Assembly (NCBI RefSeq): GCF_037975245.1 | Contig: NC_092570.1 | Coordinates: 14,397,501 to 14,461,500 of the forward strand | DNA: 64,000 bases | Source of the DNA: Apostichopus japonicus | Lineage: Eukaryota; Echinodermata; Holothuroidea; Aspidochirotida; Stichopodidae | Reading direction: 5' to 3' | Shown: positions 17,746 through 29,875 of the stretch, piece after piece | Numbering within the stretch: position 1 is the first letter of the stretch | Layout of the letters: each line of letters begins with the position of its first letter | Made by a program: the position numbers and the translations under genes | The notes under the pieces: model-generated | Seen by the model: the letters and a program-made list of their open reading frames with translations, nothing else | The model's database searches: none | What the model was told of the DNA's origin: nothing

Positions 17746-20114
17746 ATATTGCCAGTACTGAATATTTCACCTTATCATTTTTCTTCTAAACGTGGAGTGA
17801 TTTTCATGGGTTATTTTTCTCATTACAGGCCTGATAAGTGGGGGCATGGTTTGAATTACGTCCCCAGAAGCTAAAGAAGTGGGGTAGACATGTCCCCCGT
17901 CTCCAGCGGGTTCTACGCCCATGACATCCCTCAATGTCTGGCAATACCTCTATAAGAAAGCAAGTTTGAAACCCTTGGCAAAATTTTAGTGTGCTAAACT
18001 TTGGGAGTAGTGCTGATAATCTTTAACCTTCTGCATGAATAATTAACACTCTCTAACTGTGGTACGGTATCGCACAGTACAATATGCTAATTCTGTTTGG
18101 ATAAATGAATCACATTTAACAAAGCGAAAATCATCTAATAAAGCATCTAAATATGAACGATGGAACTGTTCTTGCCAGACTTTTGCCAAATTTTACATAA
18201 TTGTTTGTATGTTTTTCACTTAAACTGATTAATCCCTTCGCCCCCCCCCCCCCAATACACAATCTCATTTATAATCATAAGATCAAACTGGAGAGGCAGA
18301 ACTGTCTGTATGAATGGAAAATCAGCTTCGCGAGCGAAAAGGTTGAATATTTTCATCGCTTCAGGAATCTCAAGGATGTGTTCTTGAATCGAGACGATGG
18401 CGCTATTTTCCTATTTATGCGGCAGAGCCGTTTGTCTTTATACGGCTCTGATTTACCCGGCTTTCGTTGTATCAGCCTGACGGTAGGCGAGATAATCACT
18501 ACGAGCAGCTTCTCATTTGTGGCTAGACATCACGATTGTTAATTTGAAGGAAATTATCAGAAGACACGGTTTGTGTTTATGATAAAAAAAGAGTTTTGCA
18601 CTTTGAGGAGTAAATATGGTCAAGGAAGTGTTGTTAACAAAGTGCATTCCTGTTATTGTACTCCAGTGAGGGAACGGCGGGTCGCGAGATCGGGTTAACA
18701 TTTCCCAAACTTTCGGTGTAGAAGACGGTGTACAGGTTTTAACCGTATATGTGTCAATACATGGTATTTATAACATAATGTTTGTGACCCATATCCAAGT
18801 TGATTCGTTCTTTCATCCTTTCAAAGTATTCGCTGGATACTGTGTAGTTACAGCACAAACACAGACACACACACTCACACTCACACACGCACGCACATAT
18901 TCGTCCCTGCTACACATTCTCTTACCTGAATTGAACTGCTGACTCTTGTTCACACAAGTCTAAGTTCGGTTCTATTCCATTACGTCATGATGTTACGTGT
19001 GATCAAACCGTTTTCGTCCCTTTTTTCTCTTTCTTCTTCTTCTTTCATTTTAAGAACGTTTCATTACATCCATTTAAAAATTGAAGAGAAAAAACATTGG
19101 GAAAGAAGTAATCATTGAATCCAAACATATTCAGCCAATCAAACAGGCGTGATTGGCCGAATGGCTACAGATGAATCAGCATTTAGCAAGAGCGCCATCT
19201 AATCATACCCACTCCAGGCTTCGGGTGTACACGCCACATAAAATTTCAAGACAAAAAAGTCGAAACATCGAAATATGGAAACGAAAAAGAGGATATATCG
19301 AAACGTCATCTTCAAGGCCACCGTACTTTCGTAGAAGACATTCTATCATAGAAGAAGAATAGGCAGTAAACAAACAAAGGTTAATAGTTGAAAGTGCGGA
19401 TCTATTTTAGTCTTATTCAAACTTAGACTGAAAAGATATATGTTTGATGACAGTTTCCCTTTAAAATTTATATCATATCTGTATTTTGCACGTATGTGAC
19501 ACTTAGGAGCTACCGTGTATGGATACATTACATGCAACTTATAGGTCTCCGCACCACAATTAATTGGTCAATTGACTTACACACTAAACTCGCACTTTCA
19601 AGACCTGACAAAGCAAAGATATGCGTTTCAACTGGTATATCCTACCCACCACATAATAGCTGAGATCTTGGCCTATCATGGCACTTGCAAACTTTCATAT
19701 CATGACCGTTTAGATTTTGAGCTAGAAGAGGAGCAAGTTTAGCATACTAAACCCCCACCCTTCCATCTGCTCGCGCGGAGTAATATCAACATTTAACCAA
19801 AGAATTTCTAAAATGGGTTATATTACATTCGATCCTTCACACCATCTGTACTTTAAATTATGCTCTTTCATATAAAGGCAGAACAAACAAATGACAGTAA
19901 CTGATAACATGGTTAAACAAGTTTTACCTTTGGTACTTTTCCTCTTTTCTCTGACAATGGTTAACCTTTCGAGCGGATGAACACTACTCTAATTGTGGTG
20001 TGGTTTATATTTAGGGTTGCTGGACACAACCTGCTGGATGTTGTTTCATTATTTAAATATCAGAGTAAGTGATGTTGAGCACATTGAGGAAAAGGGACCC
20101 TCTTTGGGAGATGT
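17746..20114. other. Non-coding upstream flank
   Basis: No gene recognised. A 113-codon plus-strand frame (18201-18542) lies here, starting in a C-run and showing no recognisable domain. It contains a 9-bp inverted repeat, CAGAGCCGT/ACGGCTCTG, at 18423-18450. A CA-rich tract is at 18855-18897. A polypyrimidine stretch is at about 19018-19050. Confidence 0.55.
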
Positions 20115-20122
20115 GAGAAAGG

Positions 20123-20489
20123 CAGTGGCGTAGGAAGGCACTTTTGAGTGGGGGGGCTGAAGACTGATGGCCGGCCTGGGGGAGGGGTCTAAGGGGAGGG
20201 GGTGTCCCCCTCCCCTTTGGAAATTTTTGCATTTCCAGGTGGCCTCATATGCAATTTGGTGCAATATAGCACACTTCAACACCCACTCCATTTAGTAAAC
20301 TTAATTTTGTATTTTCACCTGGCCTTAGATGCAATTTGATGCTCCAAATGAGATTTTTTATCTCATTTGGAAATGAAAAAGGGGTTTTCGGACTTGCGAA
20401 GCGGGGGGGGGGCGGAATGATACTTCCGCCCCTCCACATTTTTCACTGGGGGGCTGGCGCCCCCCAGCCCCCCGGTTCCTACGCCCTTG
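20123..20489. mobile_element. hAT-like MITE, 367 bp, 8-bp TSD
   Basis: The element starts CAGTGGCGTAGGAA and ends TTCCTACGCCCTTG, giving a terminal inverted repeat around GGCGTAGGAA. It is flanked by an exact 8-bp direct repeat, GAGAAAGG, at 20115-20122 and 20490-20497. An 8-bp target duplication with CA...TG ends is the hAT-superfamily signature. The interior is G/C-run rich and has a degenerate duplication (RTGCAATTTGRTGC near 20248 and 20331). It has no transposase, so it is non-autonomous. Confidence 0.85.
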
Positions 20490-20497
20490 GAGAAAGG

Positions 20498-21249
20498 AGT
20501 GGGAGGGGGTAGGGGAGGGGTGGGGTTTTATGTATCGACGATTTCCACGTCAGTGGTGCAAGTACCGACGAAACTCAAAATGAAATATTTGTCGTGAAAT
20601 TTAACTTAGCGGGAAATGAAAATAGGGTCATGGAAACGCTTAAAACACTGTTGTAGAGTGAGACAACAATGTTTGTCGCTCGTGCATTGCGGACGTGCTT
20701 TCTTATTCCACACAGTAATAGACGTTTGACGCCTGTAGAGAAGCAACCAATTTATTTATATAGTCTATTCTGACCCTTTGTCTCCATAGTGATAAATGAG
20801 AGGTAGTCGATATCATGTAAAATATAATAAAACAGTTACATGCTTGTCAAGTAATTCAGTGAGCTGGGAGGGCAATGTAGTCGACTCTAAGTGACGTTTT
20901 CATCTGGCGCCCTCTAAAAAGTTGGTCACTCGAAGTTGCTCTTCACTGCAGTATGTGCAATCACAGTGTTAGTATTTTTACATTTTCAAGACACGACTGG
21001 GCAATAGGCATCGCATGGAATCCTGGACTCCAAGCCACCTTGGTCCATAACCACGGATTAAAGACCCCTCCCCCCCCCCAAAAAAATGCAATTTAAATCC
21101 ATGTGAACATGTGCATTTTTTAATAAAATGCCCTTTTCAAGAACTTCAGTAAAGTTGGATTAGCAAGTACTCTCGAGTGATACAGTGTAACGCAAGCCTT
21201 AGGTAAGGAAACTATGCGAGATGCTCTTGAAACGGTAATCCCCGTGCAG
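20498..21249. other. Non-coding spacer between MITEs
   Basis: No gene, RNA or transposon end seen. It includes a C/A run at 21068-21087. Confidence 0.6.
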
Positions 21250-21257
21250 CGGTAATC

Positions 21258-22186
21258 CAGTGGCGGAGCGTCCATACAGTCAGAGGGGGGGGGGCGGATG
21301 CCCCCCTGACGGAATCAAATGGACTGCTGGCGCCCTTTTCAGCTCTTTACCACTTTTAACTTATTCGCGATTATTGACTTTTTTATTGCGCTCTCATCTA
21401 CCTATTGACATTTTTCACATTTTGTTGGTGTAATTTTGCGATGACACCTATTTATTCTTCGTTTATATGCAAATTAGCCAGGCCCGGAAAGGGTAATTTC
21501 CGGCGATCTAGGGCGTATCTTTACTCAAAAAATTTATGTACGCTACGCGCCAACCGTGGTGGCGCTTCGCTTGGATAGTGTCGAAAGCGCCCCTACAGTA
21601 AGGTGACCATATTTCCCCTGAAATCGGGGACATTTATTGCGTGACTGATATGGGGGAGGGGTTTAAAGGGGAGGGGGTGGAACATTTTCAAGTGCCTAAG
21701 GTGCTTAGATGTAAAATGGTGATACTTAGAAGCACTTTTTAAATCAATTTTATTTTCAAAAATGTAGCTTTTTCTTAAATGAAATTCACTTACTTTACGT
21801 GGTTCTTTGAGAGCTTGTGATTTGCTCATTCTCACACTATAAGTGTCGTTGTGTCGCCGTAGTTGCCAATTATACAGTCGATCGATCTAGCATATTTTTA
21901 ACAGTGTTTCCACTTTACACTGGCCCACCTGAAATACTGGTTATAAGTTCCGTTCTGCGACTGCACACTTGACTAAATTATTTTATAGAATTATTTTACT
22001 AATAATGTGGGATATTTTCGAAATTCCTGAACATTTTGACGAATCGGGGACATTTTCGGGGACACTATTTCATCGGGGACAGCACACTGTAATCGGGGAC
22101 TGTCCCCGAAAATCGGGGACGTCTGGTCACCTTACCCTACAGACCATTCTCGCCCCTCCTGACCAATACCCCTAGCTCCGCCACTG
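21258..22186. mobile_element. hAT-like element (host copy, 929 bp including insert)
   Basis: It begins CAGTGGCGGAGC and ends GCTCCGCCACTG, a perfect 12-bp inverted repeat at the tips. Exact 8-bp direct repeats CGGTAATC flank it at 21250-21257 and 22187-22194. These are hAT-type features. Removing the nested 536-bp element and one copy of its target duplication leaves about 385 bp, a normal MITE size. No transposase coding is visible. Confidence 0.88.
21599..22134. mobile_element. Nested hAT-like MITE, 536 bp, 8-bp TSD
   Basis: It begins TAAGGTGACCA and ends TGGTCACCTTA (perfect 11-bp TIR). Exact 8-bp direct repeats CCCTACAG flank it at 21591-21598 and 22135-22142. The subterminal regions carry several copies of AATCGGGGACA in both orientations. 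It lies entirely inside the 21258-22186 element, so it inserted later. No transposase coding is visible. Confidence 0.88.
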
Positions 22187-22194
22187 CGGTAATC

Positions 22195-23426
22195 CCCTCT
22201 CCATGCAGGCTTTTTTGGTGTAAAATTGTAAATGAAAGTGATACGATGCAGCTTTAATATCACCATAACAAGAAGTAGAACCCATTGAGTTGTAGAATTC
22301 CACCTCATTCTTCTGAAAACCAGAGTCTTGGTTACGAGTGCCATGTGGGAGTGGACGTGCCCGAACCCCCCCCCCCCCCTGATATAAAACAGGTGATTTT
22401 GTTGTTGTTGAGATTACTTACATTTAACAAAGCAATTAAGCTACAAACGGAAACTGTTGTACAACATAAATTTATTTAAAGATGACGGATGTGATATCAC
22501 CGAGACGCATCTAACCCCAATGGCCATACAAAACAAGTCATAAGGGAGGGGACACCCCTACCCCTTGACCTCTCCTCAGGACTGACGGCATCCATGATTT
22601 GTCTGCACCCCCCCCCCCCCCCCAATGATTTAAACTGTGACTACTGGCCTGCTCAGAGCCATGGTCACACCCATCGTCCCTTTCTACACCCCTTTACTCT
22701 CTCTCTCTCTCTCCTGAAACCATCTAACTGCACCCTAAGACTACCCACCCCACCCCAAACACACACACACACCCTTCTGTTCGCTGCAAGGACCAGGCTT
22801 AGTAGTTTATTTGACAATTTTCATCCTACAGAAATCCACGTTGACCAACGAAAGTCCCATTCCCTTTTTAATGGCTTTGAAAGTGTTTCCCTCAATCCAT
22901 TTATCTCCTTTTGCTACTCGCACACTTCATTATTTGACCGAATCGTAACCTTTCGAAACTCGAATCGACTTAACTGAGTAATATCCGGAAACAACGTAAA
23001 CATGATCTGTGGAATTCCTAACTGCCGTTTACTTTCCATGGAACATGATGCGTGTGATAGTATGCTAAAGAAGTTATACCAGAGGTAGTCGAAAACGTAT
23101 GTTGGAACGTGTGGTCTCTTGTAGAGATCGAAACCAATTATACAACGTGTACGTTACAAATGTTTAGAAGAGATCATATTTAACAGCAACAATTAATTCG
23201 GAAGGACATATTTTGTCACTAAATACTGAATTTGAATGATTTTATTTATATATGAATATTCATTATTGGACCTTTCGTGTTCGTTGTACTATATATGTGC
23301 TCTTGTACCGTAGTTCTGAATATAGTACAACAGCATATGTCTTTTAGCACATAGGGCTAGCCAGCATTGGTAGTACAGCCTACACTACACTTCGTGGTGT
23401 GGAGTACACGGAATCAGCGAGTGGAT
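22195..23426. other. 5' flank of the RASA gene, probable promoter region
   Basis: No other gene is seen. It includes C runs at 22368-22379 and 22608-22623 and a (CT)n/(CA)n-rich pyrimidine block at about 22690-22775. The 127-codon frame at 22594-22977 is built on this low-complexity block and is rejected as coding. The transcription start is unknown. Confidence 0.5.
23288..23299 (+). promoter_or_regulatory. Possible TATA-like element
   Basis: The sequence ACTATATATGTG lies about 190 bp upstream of the RASA start codon. If it is used, transcription would start near 23315-23325. In AT-rich DNA such a match is weak evidence. Confidence 0.15.
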
Positions 23427-23456
23427 ATGTTTCTGGACGAGCTCACTGTGAATTAG
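23427..23456 (+). other. Potential 9-codon upstream ORF
   Basis: An ATG at 23427 opens a nine-codon frame ending in TAG at 23454-23456, 29 nt before the main RASA ATG and in a different frame. It matters only if the 5' UTR includes it. Confidence 0.3.
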
Positions 23457-23485
23457 TCGATATCCATTGCCTTACCTGCCCGGAA

Positions 23486-23543
23486 ATGGCAGGGGGTGAA
23501 GGCCCCGACATACGCATATTGGAAAGCTTTTGTATTCATATTG
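23486..23543 (+). CDS. RASA3: RASA3-like exon 1 (start codon, residues 1-19)
   Basis: This is the first coding exon. It encodes MAGGEGPDIRILESFCIHI plus the first base of a split Gly codon. The last residues are the first beta strand of C2A and match the RASA3 pattern of a hydrophobic strand leading into GEAKNLP. The start was chosen because the ATG at 23486 has G at -3 and G at +4, gives a leader as short as that of human RASA3, and is the only ATG in this frame before the C2 strand. The open frame extends upstream to about 23399 only without an ATG. The donor G|GTAAGC follows at 23544, phase 1. A 12.4-kb intron separates it from exon 2. Confidence 0.88.
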
Positions 23544-24644
23544 GTAAGCCATTTAAAACTTTTCAAGCTTCTCGGCCGGTATGAGGTAAAAAATGTTAAG
23601 GTACGATCAACCGGTAGCATGTAGCTTAAGTTAGGCTTACTGTAAGTTACTGTCTGCAATTCTGGGCAGCCTAGACTAATCTTTTATAAGTGAGGTCTAC
23701 ACTAGACTACGGTGTGGTTAGGTCAAGGTTAACATGTTGCAATTACAAACATTGTGTTGTGAAGAATGACTTATATTCATACAGTTGAGCTAACCTTTGC
23801 CTGGTACAGTGGTAGCAGATCATACTGGAAATACCATTTAGCCTAGGCTAGGACTAGGCCTAGGCCCTAGGGCCTAACTTAACTTATAATTATGCTTAGG
23901 CTAGGTTGATAATCATTGTCGCCAATAAAGATCAATTATAGCCAACCATGGTAGTTGGTACTTCTACATGGGCACAAGTCTATTTTTAGACACAAGAAGC
24001 TGTGGATATAGTGGTAGACCTATATCTCATCCTCTTGCCACTTCCATTCATAGCCTAGGCTATATCGTATGCCATAGTATAGTACTACTAGTAGTAGCCC
24101 TCTAATTCCACTAGTCTAACTTGAGCCTAATTGTTTTAGTTTCATAGGTTGCACACACAGTAAAGCTATGTGTCCTTGACAAATGAAACAATTAATCAGT
24201 ATCCTAAGTCTTAGGACACAGCTTAGTGCAGGGTTATTGTGGAAATTGGATGATCCTGCTCATGAATTTGAAACATTTTCAATGGAAGAAGAGGTCGTAG
24301 TAGACTTGTGATGTATTATTTTTTAAAACATAATGTAAAAAATATGTGTGCAGAGTGTTCTTTTTCTATTCCACTTTTGGAAATCCCAAAGGCATTGAAA
24401 AAGAACTTCTGCACCCCTCCTCCTTTCCTTTATCAGCAGTGGATGAATGCTTTGTGCATTAGGTATGAGGTCCAGGGGCTCACTAAGAGCCCTTCGTTTG
24501 GGTCCATTTGAGAGCCAACCCATTTTAGTGAAATGAAGGAACCAGAGACTGCTTCAAATGGTGAACATAAATACCCATTTTTACATACAAAGAATCAAGT
24601 TTTGACGATAATAGTTTGTAAACACTATGTGCATGTGGTCCTGA

Positions 24645-24715
24645 GCCGCCTTAGGGTCTTGGGCTGCCTCAGGGTCCTGGGCTGCCTCAGGGTCCTGGGC
24701 TGTCTCAGGCCCCTG
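24645..24715 (+). repeat. 18-bp minisatellite, ~3.8 copies
   Basis: Direct repeats of GGGCTGCCTCAGGGTCCT with few changes. They give a spurious RVLGCL peptide repeat. Confidence 0.9.
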
Positions 24716-27187
24716 GCAGCCAATGCCTTTTAGATCAATTTAGGGGCGACAGGCTGCTTTAACCTTTAAGTGGTACAAATCCTTACCTGATTTTACATAA
24801 CATACTTGTAAAGTATTAACAATTAGTAAACTTACAGACACAAACCATGCATACTTTCTGATTTAAACTTTTTGGTCTGTGAGAGACCTCCTCTGCTTAT
24901 TGTAGTTGGCCAGAAATGGGTTTAAATGAGAAACTTAAATATGAGGTTTTGATGTGCTTGGGGACACTATAAAGGGCTATGTTGAGGTACTCGGGTGTAT
25001 ATCCATGGATTTTCAAATTGATGAGTGTTCCAACTTGTGATAATGTTGCAATCGTCAATTAAATGTACAGTAGATATTCTTGAAATTATTGGAGTAGCTC
25101 TGTCAAGGAAATATTTTTATGCATATCGGTCCTCCCTTCCACCTCTCCCAGGAGTCCTCCCGCACACCCACAGGAGGTACTGTACATGAACTCCAAGTTC
25201 AGAACTCATGTTCTACTGCTATTTTTTTTGCATTCTTAAGAAGTTCATTTTTCTGAATAATCTGCAACATTTGTCAAAGTCACATTTAGTATACAAGTTG
25301 CCAACAAAACATGGCAAAGCTTTAATTTATGTCATTATATTCATCATATGCCAGTAGTTTCCGCCTTGAAATGGAACTAAATGTTGTAACGGATATTTTT
25401 GGTCTAATTCTGAATCTTGACATATATAGTAACATAGTTCTGCAACATCCAGAGGATACCTAGATTCTCAGTTTGTAATGAGCTGCTTAGATTGCATTTT
25501 GGAATTTGTTCAGTTTTAATCTCAGTTTTCTGTAAGATATTAACAAAGACATCAATGAAGGAGTAGCAGAATCGTCTAGTATAAATCTGAAATGTTTTTA
25601 ATGCGGATGTTTCATAGAAGGGAGTTGAGGGCTGGGGGAAGAGGGAGAGGGATTAGCCTGGAGCCCAATTAGATGGCCTGGGAAAATGGGCCTGAGGACA
25701 TATATGGGATAAAACAATTATCAGTTTAAAGGAAAATACGGAGTGCAAAAAGGGGCTCATTCCCCCTGGGTGTCGCTGGCTTGGGATCTTTTTGGGATGC
25801 TGCATAGTTTAGTTGATGATTGATTTCTGGTACATGTTTTTTTTTAATAGCCTAATTGCTTGTCAAGTCTTGAAAAAGTTGTCATTCTAATGAAACCAAA
25901 TGTTGGGAATTATCCTTAATTTGCAATTATTGGAGATATATGTGAATGTAGGTGAATGTCTACCTGTAGGTGTGAAGTTTCTTGTTATATCAGTAAAACC
26001 TGTGAGTCGTTTGGTAGCCTATTGTATGTAAATTATATCTGACAAAGCACTGAATTATTTTAATGGTTAGGTTGTGCAACAATTTATCAGATGCATTGCA
26101 AAGTTTGTTTATTTTTATATCGTGAAAGTAGTTACCATGTACCCAATAAATTTGCTAGATCTATCAATGTTGTGTAATTAAACATTTAGCAAGTTGGCCT
26201 TCTTTTTGCAGCATTTCACTATCATGTTCATTAAATGCCACGATGAGATGAGATATTGTTTCGTTCAAAATATATTTCCTTCCTTTTGTAATTCAAACTG
26301 GCTAATTAATGTGTGGGATGGAGACTTAATTAGCATGTTCTAATAATAGCTCTACTCCAGGTACAATGCAGGCCTGAAAATGTCAAGAGTTCAAAATCAA
26401 ATTTGTGTAAATGTTAGATAAACATACAAGTGTGTGTAATAAGTATAGCTCGTACCTCATTGTTTCAGGAATTAGCTCAATATAGAAAGATCATTAAACC
26501 CCCCCCCCCCTAATGTAATGCCATTGTGGAATTTTATTTGAAAGTTTGTTTTGGAATTTCATCGGACAGTTTGCACATGATTTGCCTTCATATTAATTAT
26601 TCAGACAAATTAAATCCACTCTCTGATTTGCTGCAGACTTTAACAGTATTTTATTGTAAATGGCATTGGTCAATTCCACCAAAAGGTCAACCTTCCTACC
26701 AACTTTCAAATTTGTCTCATATGCATAATATTAGTAACAAATCAAAGGTTAGAGTATATATTTGATGGTACAGGTAGCCACATATTATAAAAAATATTTT
26801 TTTCATATGAAAAATTGTGTATGAAGGTATGTATATCTTGTGGGCTATATTTCCGACAAAATGTGAAAATTGCATTATGGGTAATTTTACAATGCAACAT
26901 GTATAGTGTTAATGGAAAAGCCATTTATATAAGTAAATATAAGTAACTAGCTCTACATTATAATCTAAAAATATAACCTTACTTGTTCGTGATATAAATG
27001 CTATCACATTTGGAAGTTATGGTCCTTTGGCTGTGTACGACCATAACCAAAATTTTGTCTTTTGTAATGTTTCAGGTAGGAAAATTGTTCTGTTTGAAAT
27101 TTAAAAAAATGACCAAAGCAGACTTTTAGTGCCTAACATAAACACCCAATTTTTTTTTTTTAAATTTGAGCATTTATGCAAAAATCT

Positions 27188-27241
27188 TGGTTATGGACGT
27201 ACAGATTTTTATGTACATCCATAATTGTACGTCCATAACCA
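27188..27241. repeat. 16-bp perfect inverted repeat
   Basis: TGGTTATGGACGTACA (27188-27203) is exactly complementary to TGTACGTCCATAACCA (27226-27241). A partial third copy (TGTACATCCATA) lies in the 22-nt loop, and a related word, TGTACGACCATAACCA, lies upstream at about 27034-27049. It sits 35 bp before the TTAA element. Confidence 0.85.
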
Positions 27242-27275
27242 TACAGTGCACATTACTGTTATCATAACTTGCTGT

Positions 27276-28099
27276 ATTAAAGCAGCATTTTGCGTCCTCG
27301 ACTATGATATTTCTCAAGCTCACTGACTCCACTATGCCATAACGACATACATAACTAGCTTATCTATTTATATTTTACTTCAAATGGTGGCATAAAAGTC
27401 GAAAAAATTGCAACTTTCAACTTTGTTGTTCTCCAAGATATTTTCCGTTGGGAACCCAATAAACCTCGCCCATAATATGAATATTTAAACATTACGAACG
27501 TCATTGACAGATACGTAATACAACACCACGCTTGATTTGTGTACAGTCTATATGGCAGTTGTACCAGGGTTGTACCAGAGTTGCATAACAACTCCCAACG
27601 CAAAGTCTTGAAATCTATTTTTAGCAACGGCTCATAACTAAACCTGCATCTCTGATTGGTTGAATTCAAACTAGTGGGTTTGGGAACTAAATGCGATTTA
27701 ACTTTGTATGTGGAATACTCGCCAATTAACGTTTTTGGCAGGGAAAAACTTGGCTAATATCTTAATTTGCTGTTTTGTGATTTGATGTATGTAAAAAACT
27801 CGATGGACATGTCAAAAAAGTAGAAAACGGCGACCAAACGCAAAATGCTCATGAATAAACATACTATTCACTGATTGGTGGAATTCAAACTAGTGGATTT
27901 GGAGATATGAAAACTTTGTCGAGGACACTTTTACTCATTATCGATATAAATCGTTAATTACTCGCTAATTAACGCTCTTGGCAGGGTGAAACTTGGATGG
28001 TATCTTAGTTTGCTGTTTTATGATTGATACATGTAAAAAAATCGATGCACATGTTAAAAAGGTGGAAAAAAGCGACCCAACGCAAAATGCTGCTTTAAT
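27276..28099. mobile_element. TTAA-flanked TIR element, ~820 bp, non-autonomous
   Basis: ATTAAAGCAGCATTTTGCGT at 27276-27295 is exactly complementary to the sequence at 28080-28099. The TTAA tetramers at 27277-27280 and 28095-28098 fit a TTAA target duplication, as in Kolobok or piggyBac elements. The right part is internally duplicated: the block beginning CTGATTGGTTGAATTCAAAC near 27653 recurs near 27873 (period ~220 bp), and a truncated inner copy of the right TIR (ACGCAAAATGCT) lies near 27838-27849. No transposase frame is visible. Confidence 0.8.
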
Positions 28100-28915
28100 T
28101 AGTTCCTTACAGATAATTTTTAAACAATGTAGTGTATACATTAACAGGAAATTAACTTGTAAAAATAACAAACAATGATAAAAATGCCAAAATTCATGAA
28201 AATAAACAAATGGAAAGCTTAATCGTTTGGCTATATTATAATCCCTACATTAATATAATGTATAAGTACATGTAAAATACATTATAGGCTAGGCCTAACC
28301 ATCTATTGTACTGTTAGGCTTAGCAAATACAACTGTGCAATAAGGCTAAGCTTGTACATGAACTAGGTTATAATGTTTAGGGTATCCTTGGTAGGTCCTT
28401 ATGTGGGCTTGAGCTAATGAGGGTGTGGAAAGGGCCTAATGGAGATGGGTTACAGGTCAGGATTTTAGCAGGGAAAATAGTTGGGACACTAAAATGTATT
28501 TTTTCTGGTGGGGCAACAAATTTCCACATCAATAGAGATACATGCAATATGTATTTTTTTTAAGTCTTTCATGAGGGCCCCTGGGGGCACCAGGATTTTT
28601 TAGGGGGAACATGCTGCCAGGCCCCATGTTACTACATGGGTTGAGACAGGTGCCTCTTGAGAAATGGACATGGGACCTACTTAGAAGCATGATATAAATG
28701 AATTCATTTTTGTGTTTGTAAGCTTAGAGTCCTGTTCATAGGTACTGAACATGCACTTGATTTGTTTTTAAGACCTCAAACTTTGCAGAGTTTTTGAAAT
28801 GTATAAAGAAAGGAGAAAGAATCTGTTTCTCTGGCTACTGTATGTTTAGATCGTTACTCAGCAACAATAAATGTTGGGCAGCTGGTATTTATCATGATAA
28901 TAGTACTAGGTGAGA

Positions 28916-28998
28916 TACATGACTTGACCATATAGGTAAATGACTTGACCATATAGGTACATGACTTGACCATATAGGTACATGACTTGACCATATAA
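28916..28998. repeat. 21-bp minisatellite, 4 copies
   Basis: The unit ATGACTTGACCATATAGGTAC is repeated four times with almost no divergence. Confidence 0.95.
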
Positions 28999-29875
28999 AA
29001 AGTTAAGTAAGACTCTTGGCTTGTATTACATGCCTTGTTAAAGTCTCTGAAGTGTATGTCCATAACTAAGGAACTGCCCCAGTTACAGTATGCTTGTGTT
29101 TCTGTTTCTGTACCATAGCACTCCGTTATTCTGTCTGTTCAGATTGGTAATTTTTTCAGAAATAAAGTAGCTTTTATTTATATTTTGTGATAACTGAAGA
29201 ATGAATTACTGCACTGCACCAAAGTTAAGTTGTGAAAGCAATTTGTCACCCTGAAGTGTCAATAAAACGATTGATTGTTCAAGAAAAGGAAGTAAAAAAA
29301 AACAACTGAAATTTTCTTCTAAAAGAGATATTATTCTACGTGTTTTCCCTCTCCTAAACCTTCTAGAGTCTGCAAGTTTGAACTTGGGTGGAATCAAAGA
29401 ATAATTCAGTTATTAATATATTCAGATTTTAAGAAGATTGTCTCAATTTGATCATTCCTAATCTTCAATAGAATTATATTTATGATGACTGTTGTTATTG
29501 TAGTTATTGTTATTATTGTGTTTGGAAAAGGCAAAAGATTGACTATAAACAAATTACTATCAAAATTTATATTTCAGTCAGAAGAAAACAAAAACGATCA
29601 AGAGTTTCCTATACGTACAGTAGGCAAATTTAGTTTGAAATCGCTGTCATTCAATGCTATTTGATTAGTAGTCTGACAGAGAAGTAAGAATATTTGTAAT
29701 TTTCATTTATAATAATAAGGGAGCATTTTTCATGATCAGTATTTACTGTACATTGCCACCGTTCAAACTTTTGCTTTTATAAGTTTGTTTTTCTGTTTCT
29801 TTTTACAACATTGAAGAAAGGGTTATCATCATGATGTACAGTACAGAACTGTGAGCAGGAAGGATACATTTGTTT

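Noticed and set aside
18201-18542. 113-codon plus-strand frame upstream of RASA
   Set aside because: It starts in a C-run, has no recognisable domain, and no splice partner could be argued.
19148-19215. Another tRNA-like A-box (TTGGCCGAATGGCTACAG)
   Set aside because: No B-box or T-arm follows at a plausible distance.
22594-22977. 127-codon plus-strand frame
   Set aside because: It is a Pro/Leu/Ser-rich translation of C-runs and CT/CA repeats with no domain.
23399-23485. N-terminal extension of RASA exon 1
   Set aside because: The frame is open upstream but contains no in-frame ATG, while the ATG at 23486 has a strong context and gives a family-typical N-terminus.
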